A stretch of DNA of 64,000 nucleotides from Tetracentron sinense (Eukaryota > Streptophyta > Magnoliopsida > Trochodendrales > Trochodendraceae), in NCBI GenBank assembly GCA_015143295.1, contig CM026564.1, forward strand, positions 11,086,416 to 11,150,415, read 5' to 3'. The position numbers and the translations under genes were made by a program. Below, one piece after another: positions 51,806 to 61,841 of the stretch (within the stretch, counting starts at the first letter, position 1; every line of letters starts with the position of its first letter). The notes beneath the pieces were generated by a model. That model saw only the letters and a program-made list of their open reading frames with translations. It did not search any database and was not told the DNA's origin.

Positions 51806-54540
51806 TGTAGAGCCCCCAGATTTCAGGTGCACTGTTCAGGTGAATAGTGTTAGTGTACAGTGCATATAAAGGCCTAAGACCTACCATGGGTCCTTGATAT
51901 TGGGGAAAGTGACGTGTGGGTTTTATATATGTGCTTTGAGTCTTAAAACAAGAGTATAATAATACTCAAGTATCTAGGGTATAAAATACTCTAAGTATGA
52001 ATGTAGAACCCGGGAACCCATTTCTCAAGGTTGTGAATAGTGTCGTGGGCACAAGTCTTGTAAAGGCCGGTCATTTATGTAATTTGATTTATGAGACATG
52101 ATGATAATAGTTTAAATTAGTTAAAGTATTGATATTGGGTGTTTGGGATGAAGAACCAAGAGTATAACATACTCTAAGTGTCGAAACAGAGGGATGTTTC
52201 CACGTAACCCTCAACTTGTGGAAGCTCTAGTTTGGCCACCGCTGATTGGAATTAAGTGATTCTTGATCCATTAGAAAGATATTGAAGTCCTCTTTGAGTT
52301 CCATGCTTTACAATTTTTCTGATTTTGAGTGTAAGTTAGGTGAAATGGGGATTTTCCGAAAGTGGATCTGCTGTCAATTCAGCAGTCATTTTGGACCAGT
52401 CCACTTGTGGGCCCATTTATATTATGTAAAACTCAAAATTAGGAGTTGTACAAAACATGAAAGTTGTTCCCCTTTAAAACAAGAATCCAACACAAGCTGA
52501 ATCATCAAAATTGGATAAGCGAGTCAAAAGTGATGGCCAAAATACTAAGATGGGAAAAACCGGGAAAATGAGGACCAATCCGATCGACCAGATTTGTGAC
52601 CGGTCGACCGGTGCACTGTTCATTTGCGCAGTGGCCGACTTCAAGAGATATTTTAAGGGTTTTTTGGGGTTTTGGCAACCCTCAAACACCTATATAAGCC
52701 CAAAATTCATCCATAAGGGTTACAAGAACCCTAGAGAGAGCTTGAGAGTGATTTTGAAGGAGGAGGAAGAAGAGAAACTTGGGTTCTCTTGTGTTGTTCT
52801 TAGTTTGAGTTGGTAGTTAAGGAGGAGCTTGGATCTTTCTCTTCAAGCTTGGAATTGGATTTCTCCAGCCTTCTAAACACTCCGAAATTGAAGAAACTCA
52901 ATCCTTCAAGAGGTAGAACAATCTACTAACTTGCCTTGCTATACTTCATCGATGTTTAAATTTGTTTCTATGGTTTAAGTAAATGGACTTGATGAAAGTT
53001 AGGATGTTTTGGCCATAATTATAATTCCTATATTATAAGTAAGTGATAAAGCATAATTTTGATAAGATAATTAGTATCTAAACTCCACTAAATTGCTTTA
53101 CTATGAGTTGCAAATGAATAGTAGAATTTGAGGCATGTCCTTGATAGAAATTGGAATTGATAATCATGTTTTACATGCGTTGGATATTACCATGATTTTG
53201 AGGCTATTATACGGTTACTGAATTACTCACTCTTACTCTCATGAATATGATTCACACGTATCACACAATGTTCACAAGTCTTGCATGATTACAAGTCTCA
53301 CATGACGTTCACAAGTCTCACATGATAATTACAAGTCTCGCATGATAATTACAAGTCTCGCATGATGATTACACATCTCACACGATGTTCACAAGTCTCG
53401 CATGATGTTCATAAGTCTCGCATGATTCAATGATTCTCACAAGAACAGGGTTTTATAAAGTTCATAAGCAAGATGTTGGTTAAAAGAAAGTTCACAAGTA
53501 ATGGAAAGTATATGGGAAAGTAATGGTACAAGATGATACTAATCATCTTTCTCAAGTTGATAGAAGGCCCGCCCATCTCCTGTGGGTTCATGGGTACTAA
53601 TCAATCAAATAATACCGATCGGGGAGGCACGATAGCAGGCTGCCTAGAAGGGAAAAGGATACTGGTCGTCAAATTCAGACGAATAGCAGGCCACCCGGAA
53701 GGGAAATGGATACTGGTCGTCTACTCTGAAGGTAGCCGAAGGTGAGGATAACAGTAGGCCTGCCTAGTTTATGTGGGTACATGGGTACTAGTTGCCCGAC
53801 TCCTTAGGTGGATCTAGGGTATTTTATATGTATGTAGATGGAAAGTAATGGAAACTAAGGTATTTTACAATAGCCGTAATTGCAAGTAATGGTAACAGAA
53901 GTAACAGATGGTAACAGACGGTAATGGATACTTTTCGATGACATATGTACATGATGCTTTTAAAGGTTTCTGCTCTCTGATTAATAGTACTGCATATGTT
54001 CTGAATTAACTGCTCTAAGATATATACTCGTTCTGCCTTGCTTTTACTTGTTTCACTCTGATAAATGCATATGCTATCATTGATGCTTATAGTAATGCTA
54101 GTTAGTATTTTGTATACGCTGCGTATTCAATGCTCAGTCGAAGTTGTTATCTTCGGCAGGTCACAGGTTGGATAGTTGTGCTCCTGAACCAAGGTTCGAG
54201 GGGGAGTATGTCGAGAAGCCGATTGGTAGTCATCAGTGATGGTTGAGTGATGAGAGGGAGATACATGTATATGGGTTGACCTTATGGGATTTCTTTTGTA
54301 TTAAATTGAGTTGGTAACTCAATTGATGGACCTTGTGTACAGGTTTAGATTATATTGCAGTATTTTGTTTATAGTAGCACGTGGAAGATTACATTGTAAA
54401 GAAGAAAATTTTAGGTTCGCCTTTTTGCGTGCCTTGTATGCTCTTACAGGATGATGTGTACGCCTTATGTGTCATGACAGGGTGGTATGACACGGCGGTC
54501 ATGAGCCAAAAGTATCCCTAACTCTTAGGGGGTATTCTGG
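51806..54540 (+). repeat. 3' LTR of the LARD-like element, end missing
   Basis: TGTAGAGCCCCCAGATTTC...GGGGGTATTCTGG. It is very similar to 46210-48889 but stops nine bases short of the GTCGTGACA terminus. It has an extra copy of the GGCACGATAGCAGGC unit near 53620-53710. Confidence 0.9.
54150..54239 (+). CDS. LTR micro-ORF copy, 3' LTR, 29 codons
   Basis: It reads SSAGHRLDSCAPEPRFEGEY then VEKPIGSHQ and a stop. It differs from the 5' LTR copy at several residues but remains open and of the same length. Confidence 0.35.
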   Translation, partial: SSAGHRLDSCAPEPRFEGEYVEKPIGSHQ

Positions 54541-54768
54541 TTTCCTAATGCCATTTTATTTCCTTATCATACATTGGTAGAGATACTGTGGAGGATGATG
54601 TTGCGATGATGATCTCGATAAGATGATAAAGGAAGGGATCGCAAAGGAGTTTGCTAGTTGCCTTTATTCTTATCTCATTCTCTTGCATCCATGCATTTTA
54701 ATTTTCATTGACCCATAGTAATTAATCTCATATGATGTTTATAATTGTTTAATTATCATGAGATGATA
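54541..54768 (+). other. 5' part of a copia element, no coding
   Basis: AT-rich sequence between the truncated LARD-like LTR and a minus-strand solo LTR. It probably belongs to the 5' region of the copia element whose gag starts at 58145. It ends TTATCATGAGATGATATG, and nearly the same sequence resumes at 57549. Confidence 0.45.
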
Positions 54769-57533
54769 TGTGATGCCTCGAACCCGCGCCTAGGGAATCA
54801 AGTTCCGAGACGCGCGTTCGTTCGTCAAATCATGCAAGCCGAAGACTTTACCCTCGAAAATACGAGAAATTTAAACATTTATTAGATGCTTCCGAAAAGC
54901 AAATAATACCTGTCATCACAATAGCCATCATACAAACCATATACCTGTATTATTTATATCAAGTTTGTTTTACAAAAGTAGGCGCTTCTATTATGCCGGG
55001 TATAACTTGTACAAGCTTCCAAAATGTCCAGTTGGACTTTTCAATTACTGGTCAGCAGCTCCAAGATCTGCTGACACGAAAAGTCAGTGAGCTATGAAGC
55101 CTAATAAAACCACAATCCTTCTAAACTATTTTTCGTATAATAACACGCATCAATAATGATACAATAAACAGTTCAATTTGCATGTTACAGTAAAATAGAA
55201 CAGTATATAATAAACTGTGACCCAAGGTCACTTAGGGTTAAGTAACCCTAACCGAGGTTCTCGACCTCACATTACTTTCCAATTATGAGGTTCAGTTATG
55301 AATGTATTATATTACCAAGTTATTGTTTCGATCATCAATCATGTTTCATTTCGAGTCCTGAGACTCTATTAATTGGCCACAGCCCACAAATGTTCAGCTT
55401 AAAGTCTTTAAATCCTAACCATAATACATTGAGCCATATTGACTCACACACGCTGTTCTGGCTTTCACCCGAACACGACCAAACCTTGGGTATACCAACC
55501 CAACTCACCTGGAATCCGACGATTCCATACTGAACCATGAGTCTACCAACTCAAAGAAATACACCAACCCTGAGTATACCAACTCAAACCACTTCGTATC
55601 CGAAGCTTACACACACAACATGGGCATTCACCCAATAAGGACAATACTTTTCCATTCAACTGACTGGCAACATCTACCGTGTATTCGCCGTCATCGCCCT
55701 GGGTATCAGCCAAGAAGGAACCCCGACCAACCTGCCTACCATCATCTTCTGGGTACTCTACGGAGGAACCCCGACATCTATACCAATGTCGACATCTCCT
55801 GACATTCCACCAAGAAGGGACCCCGATAGACATCTTCTGACCCACCCAGAGAGGAACCCCGGACTATACACTATCTGATGTTCAGCCACTTTAAACTCCC
55901 TAGGACTCTGACATCTCCTGACTATCAATCATGGAGGAACCACGGGCCATGCAGGACACCGCTACTCCTATCCTAGTCCAAGAGGCACCACGAACGACCT
56001 AGACAAACAGACCGACATCTCCCGACTATCAGTCACGGAGGAATCCCGGGCCTTACTGGACACCGTCTCTCCTAACCTAGTTAAAGAGGAACCACGAACT
56101 ATATTTAACCCTGGTTAGATTTTCTAACCATAGGTTAACCCTAGTTAAGCCAAGCCTCGCTTGATTAACTGAAATACTTGGGCCTCGCGCCCGTGAACTA
56201 ACTCCGGTAACACACCGTCCCGTTAGGGAACGTTTTCAAGCTAATGGATGTCTCCATAGCCTTACAAGACATGCAAAACAAATTTTCGTCACTCTAGAGT
56301 GGCAATACAATTTACCCGGGACCCGATCTAGGCTCCCCGATGGACCACATAAAGTCACAACATCACATAGGGGTCTCCGACCCTTTTTCATTCATGCCAA
56401 AAAAACATGCATATACTTCAGATAACATAATATAGCAAAATAAGGGGAAAAAGAGAAGAAAAGAGAGGGGTTTTACCTACTTCACGTGTTTCGAGGTCTC
56501 GTAGGCAAAAACGGTTGTCGCCAACACGCTCGGAAGGATGATCAACCCCAAGGTAGAGCGCATGCAACTTTCTCTCTCTCTGCCTTTTTCTCTCTCTCTC
56601 TACACGCAAAATGAGATGCCAGAGAGAAAATTAGACGCCACCAACGCATCGGGGACGTCGAAATATGTCAAGGACCCGCTTCTCTCTTCTTTCTCTCTCC
56701 TCTTTCTTTCTCTTCCTTTCTCTCTCCTCACTTTCTCTCTCTCTAAAAAAATCTGGGCAGCATACTGTCTCTGCAGAATTTTGTGAGGGAATGAGGGTTT
56801 TAACCCTCTTTATATAAGTAATGAGATGGGATCATGTGCAAAAGCACATGACCAATAAGGTGTGGAGAGTTGACCGGTCAACTCGTTTGACCGGTTGACT
56901 GATTGACCGATTTCTGAATTTTTTTGCATTTACGGCCTCCGAAATCCTACTACATAGAGTCCGATTTTGACAAAATTTTAGGTAACCGAACTTGAGGCAG
57001 TCTGACACCTACTGTAAAAATTTCGGGGAAAAATACTGAGTTTTGACAGCTGTACTTTAGTCCGAAAGAAAATTGCAAAACCCACTAATTTTCTGATTTC
57101 GGACACAAAACACGCTGTCGCTTCTTCGTTTGAGATAACTAAGTGCCGAGACGACAGACATTAGTCCCCACGGCTGATCGACACGCATTAGTGTCAACCG
57201 CAGGGATTTCTATTAGGATCTCCAACAGATATTGGGTCCCACTTAATTTCTGGAAATATGGAAATTTCCCATTTTTCTCAATTTTATCACACATAATGGC
57301 CCCGCGGTCCCGCGAAATGGTACCTGATGGAACTGATATGGTAGGGGTGTGTCCCGGCAGTCGACCGACACACTGTGTATGATTTTCGCCAAAAGATACT
57401 GAGATTTCCTCAGTGCACTTCAATCCCGAGCAAAATCCACTTTTTTTTAATTTAACAAATAATTAACTAATTAACCTCCATTAAGGACCCATAAACACAT
57501 AATTTTATTATATTAAAATTCCCGGTCGTTTCA
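54769..57533 (-). mobile_element. Solo LTR, minus strand, about 2.77 kb
   Basis: On the minus strand it starts TGAAACGACCGGGAATT and ends CGAGGCATCACA. The flanks TGATA and TGTTA match at four of five bases, so the edges are probable and not proven. Orientation follows from the minus-strand box TTATATAAAGAGGG (near 56810) and a GA-rich leader after it. It has a perfect GTTGACCGGTCAAC palindrome near 56872 and a degenerate GAGGAACCCCGAC tandem array at 55710-56100. A CTGAC/GTCAG stem followed by CAG at about 55063-55085 resembles the second conserved stem-loop. Confidence 0.7.
55710..56100 (-). repeat. Degenerate tandem array around GAGGAACCCCGAC
   Basis: About eight diverged units at 40-90 bp spacing with AAGAAGGAACCCCGAC, GGAGGAACCACGGGCC and GAGGAATCCCGGGCC forms. 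The position within the solo LTR matches the hairpin arrays of other families. Confidence 0.6.
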
Positions 57534-58144
57534 TGTTACATGTTTATTTTATCATGAGATGATATCTATTATATTATTCTGTTGAAGTAATTGCTCTTAA
57601 TATATCATGTGTACATAAGACTGGGGATAAGTCCCTAAGTATTAAGATCTTCTACCATACACTATGTGATCATATAGTGGGGAGTGTGAGTAAGCTGATA
57701 GGCCAAAGCCGGGCCCAATCCCTCTCACCTATGTGAAAACATGGTGAAAACTTTATAAGCAAATAGTGGGAGTAACAACGCCAAAGCGTGAGCTTTCGCT
57801 GAGTGTTTATTAGGTTCATGGTAGGTGGGCACATGAATAAGACATGTCATACAATAACACCAAAGTGTAAGTATAACATCCCTTATAGATCAGATAGTAG
57901 ATCGAATGCTCCAAGATTCACAAGATGAGATCTGTGAAAATAGAGAAGATAGATTCTATCTGCCTATTCAAGGCGGTGTGATATTGGGCCCCAAGGCAGG
58001 ATTACATTAAGCTAGTGTCTATGTATTCGATGCCAATTGATACTTCCTAAATTGCCAATACTATTAGAAACAGACCCATAATCTAATAGTAATTTATGAA
58101 TTCAATAGATCGTAATACTATCTTATTTGTCATTTGATTAGATC
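57534..58144 (+). other. Copia 5' leader
   Basis: Non-coding sequence between the solo LTR and the gag start. I could not identify an LTR end or a primer-binding site in it. Confidence 0.5.
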
Positions 58145-58865
58145 ATGACAGGCCTTCACCCATTAACTAAAATTCTTTGTGATGAAAAGTCAGTTGGAAC
58201 TAACTATGTTGACTGGAAAAGAAAAATTAGAATTGTATTTTCCGCGGATAATGTTGACCTATGTCTTAAGACACCTAAACCCGAAATTCCTAACGATGCA
58301 TCACCGACCCAAAAGGTTGAGTTTGAGCATTGGGAGAGGTCCAATCAGATGACCAAGTATTACATTCTGGCTTCGATGTCTAATATTTTACAAAGCCAGC
58401 ATGAACACATGAATAAAGTTTCTGACATTTTGCAAAACCTGCATGAGATGTTTGGTGAGCAAAATAGGTCAACTCGACAAGTAAAGTTAAAAACCCTTGT
58501 TAACACCAAGATGGCTGAGGGAACTCCAGTCAGAGAGCACATCATAAAGATGATGGGCTTATTGAATGAGCTGGAAATTCTTGGTGGCGAGATGGATGCC
58601 ATCACTCAGGTTAACTGTTCTGCAGTCACTCCCTTCGTCCTTCAATGCGTTCGTGTTAAATTATAACATGAACAAGAGTGAAATGTCACTCAGTGAGCTT
58701 ATGAACTCACTTGTGGCTGCAGAAGATTTGATCAAAAAGTCAACAAATGGTGAGTCTTTAATTGTCGATAAACCTGATATCTCCAATCGATCTAAAAAGT
58801 TTAAAAAGAAGAACAAGGACAAAGGTAAGTTTAAAGACAATAGGGGTAAGGCAAAAGTTAGCTAA
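58145..58865 (+). pseudogene. Ty1/copia gag
   Basis: ATG at 58145 reads MTGLHPLTKILCDEKSVGTN, YVDWKRKIRIVFSADNVDLC, EFEHWERSNQMTKYYILASM and LHEMFGEQNRSTRQVKLKTL, then HIIKMMGLLNELEILGGEMD. This is the UBN2-type gag of plant copia elements. A frameshift near 58610 moves the end into another frame (VLNYNMNKSEMSLSELMNSL, VAAEDLIKK, lysine-rich tail), and a stop follows at 58865. Confidence 0.9.
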
Positions 58866-59879
58866 TGTTCTTTAGGAGATACTGGCAAGGAAAACAAAGG
58901 CAAGGGAAAGTGTTTCAACTGTGGTAAAATAGGCCACTGGAAGAGGAATTGTAGGACTTACCTCGTAACTCTTAAGAAGGGTGGTGCAAATACTCAAGGT
59001 ATGAGATGCTTTGAAGTATTAATTACTGTTGAGTCAAACTTTTTGGATGGTCCTCCTAACTCATGGTGCATGGATTCTGGATCCACTGTAAATGTTTGCA
59101 ATTATTTGCAAGGGTTCAAGGAAACTAGAAAGTCGACCAAACAGGAGCAAAAACTTAAAGTTGGCTCAAGTGCAAATATTACAGTCAAGTCAATTGGCGT
59201 ATTTACTCTTTATTTACATAATGGAAAGACAGTAATTTTAGAAGACTGTTTTTATATGCCTTCTGTACACAGAAATTTGATTTAAGTATCTAGACTTTTA
59301 CTTTGTGGATTCTCTATCATTTTTAATTCAATAGTTGAAATTAAGAAAGATGGAATGGTCTTAATTACTGGTAATCTTATTAATGGTCTTCATTTAATAT
59401 TTCCTTTGGTAAATAATGAAAGTCTGCAAAGTGACAATGCCTCATCATCTAGATGTCTGAAATGAAGAGACATTGCACAGAGTCTACTTATTTTTGGCAT
59501 AAGAGACTTAGTCACATTAATCTTGATATGATCAAGAGGTTGGTAAAAGATGATCCATTTGAATTTCTCAAGGTAGAACCACTCCCTACTTGCAAATCTT
59601 GTCTCAAAGGAAAGATGTCTAAAAAGCCTTACCCTAAAAAGGTAGGAAGAGCTGAAGAAAAGTTGAGACTCATACAGAATGATGTATGTGGTCCATTTAA
59701 TATTGTTGCACGAGCAATACCGGTATTTTGTCACATTTACCGATGACTATTCTAGATATGGATATGTCTATTTGTTGCAACACAAATCTGAGACTTTTGA
59801 AAATTTCAAATAATTCAGATTAGAAGTTGAGAATCAAACAGACAAATCCATAAAAACTTTTATCAGATCGAGGTGGTGA
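58866..59879 (+). pseudogene. Ty1/copia nucleocapsid, protease, integrase N-part
   Basis: CFNCGKIGHWKRNC (58911-58952) is the CCHC knuckle. WCMDSGSTVNVCNYLQGF (near 59064) is the protease active site with DSGS. GKTVILEDCFYMPSVHRNLI follows, then a stop. YFWHKRLSHINLDMIKRL and CKSCLKGKMSKKPYPKK are the integrase HHCC zinc finger. NDVCGPFN, then after a frameshift YFVTFTDDYSRYGYVYLL, is the start of the catalytic core. The reading ends in SDRGGD at 59879, cut by a gypsy LTR at the SDRGGEY motif. There are at least three stops and two frameshifts. Confidence 0.9.
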
Positions 59880-61841
59880 TGTAGAGCCCCGAAAATTTTT
59901 GCAAATGTCTTGGAATGTATGCCAAGGCTTTATGCCTTTGTAATCTCCAATTTCTATGAAACGAGAAGTTTTAAAGGAATTAAGTGTTAAGTAGTGGGAT
60001 TCTTAAGTCGGATATGTTAAAAATCCGGTTTGCTGAACTTCATTGGCGGATCAGTCAACTTTGAGGATAATTTGGTCCATAAATAAAGAAGAAATTGAAA
60101 ATTCTAAAATGCCAAAAATGTTCCTTTTTGAATGACAAACCCAATGCAAGTTGAATCGTCAAAATTCGACGAACGAGTCAAAAGTTATGGCCAAAACACC
60201 GAAGTAGGAAAAATGAGGAAAATCAGAAAAATAGGCAAAACGCAGACCAACCGATCGACCGCTCCTAGGACCGATCGACCGATAGCCTACCACTCGACCG
60301 CTAAGATGACTGATTGACCGCTCGCCTACCGGTCGACCGCTCTACCCATTGGTCGACCGCTCTACCCATTGGTCGACCGCTATCGCAATAATTTTGTATG
60401 GGGAAATTTTCCAGAGAGGGTCTTTTGGACTAATCGACCGCTCCCCATGACCAGTCGACCGCTCCTTTACAAATTTGCTTGGTTTGGTCTTTTTTTAAGC
60501 AGATCATTAAGGGTATGATGGTCTTTGACCATCCCCTTTTCTATATAAACCTAAGTTCGTGGGTTGAGGGTTTCATACACCCTTAAGCTTGCATTTTGAG
60601 AGAGAGTGAGAAGAGGAGAAGGTTATTCTAACCTAGGGTTTTCACTTGAGAAGAAATCAATGGTTTGGCAACCCTAGCTCACCACAAGCTCAGATTTCTT
60701 CAATCCAAGGTCCAAACTCATGAGGAGCACGTTCTTCAAGATAGGTTAGCGTTCGTCCTCAGCAAGAACAAGGGTTTTCTTCCTCTATTCGAGGTCGGTA
60801 CCTTATGCTACCCTCCTAGTTCACATTCTTCTCCTCTCCTTCATTTTATGTTTTCCTCTACCATCTATTACGTAAATGCTATGGGATGAATGAATGGAGG
60901 ATGATGGGCGACGGATGCCATGTAGATGTATTGTGATGAACAGAATGGGAAAGGCTATTGTACCAATAATGAATACACATGTATGTTATGAACATAAACC
61001 CACTTAGAAAAGCATGGTGTAGGAAATGTCAAGGTGAAGAAAATGAGTTGTAAATCAAGAAATGCATGTTTAAAAGTGTAAGAAATTGCTAGGGTTTATG
61101 ATAGTGTGATTAATTGCTTTCTTTAAATGGCATGAATACTTTCTTGTTTAATATTTTGATATTCTATGTATTGTTGAAATCCCAAATGTCATATTTAATT
61201 CCAAATGAAAGCATGCACACGATTCCACGAGCACGGCATGCATAACATGGTTTACCGGCATTTTCAAGAATAAGGTTTAAAGGTCGGACATATCTTACGA
61301 TATGTTTTGTCTCGCTTTTGACAAGAGGACAAGAACAAGCATTGCATAGGAGGGAGTTTACACTTCCCTCCCTTCCAAGAGGGGTCTCCCCTCACTCACA
61401 AGTACATATCATTGGAAGAAGGGTCTCCCTTCCCTCTCAAATGCATATCATTGAAAGAATGGTCTCCCTTTCCTCCCAAGTGCATCTCACAAGTTACATG
61501 AGCAAGTTAAATTCCAAGCAAGCACGCATGACATTACACGCTCAACAAGATCAAGCAAGACAGACATGACAAGTTTTCAAGCACGAAAAGAGTATTTTAT
61601 GTCAAGTCAAGTGCACGATGATTTTAAGAGTTTTGTCGACTTTACTGTGATGCAAGCATGAATATAAACTGTTTTACTTTCCTGTTATATTATCAACTGC
61701 TTTCTGTTTTACATATTGTTATCACTATGCTGTGACTGTTGGTTAGCATTTGGTACACGCTGAGTATTCCATGCTCAGCCGTACGTTTATGTCAGCAGGT
61801 ACTGAGGGAGTTGCCACTCCTTTCGACATCTGTGCCCCTGA
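59880..61841 (+). mobile_element. Gypsy LTR, interrupted at 61841
   Basis: It starts TGTAGAGCCCCGAAAA. It has the conserved block near 60148, then about eight CGATCGACCGCTC-type motifs (60240-60475) around TTGTATGGGGAAATTTTCC. TATATAAACC is near 60543 and donor-like CGAG|GTCGGTACC near 60798. GGGTCTCCC hairpin units (61350-61480) and the stem-loops (61758-61800) follow. It is cut inside the micro-ORF by the next LTR. Whether it is solo or full-length cannot be told from the window. Confidence 0.85.
61789..61841 (+). pseudogene. LTR micro-ORF, cut by LTR insertion
   Basis: It reads MSAGTEGVATPFDICAP, then the LTR at 61842 begins. T-P-F-D-I-C-A-P matches the 3142 copy. The remainder is presumably beyond the window. 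Confidence 0.45.

Larger units (their letters stand above)
46210..54540 (+). mobile_element. Non-autonomous gypsy element (LARD-like), 8.3 kb
   Basis: Two closely similar LTRs of about 2.7 kb flank 2.9 kb with a primer site, a leader homologous to the gag-only element and a polypurine tract. There is no protease, RT or integrase, and only a 10-codon gag start. The 3' LTR lacks its last nine bases (GTCGTGACA), so no TSD can be read. Confidence 0.85.

Noticed and set aside
56538-56786. Ser/Leu/Phe-rich frame resembling a signal peptide
   Set aside because: It is the translation of the CT-rich strand of a GA-rich LTR leader.
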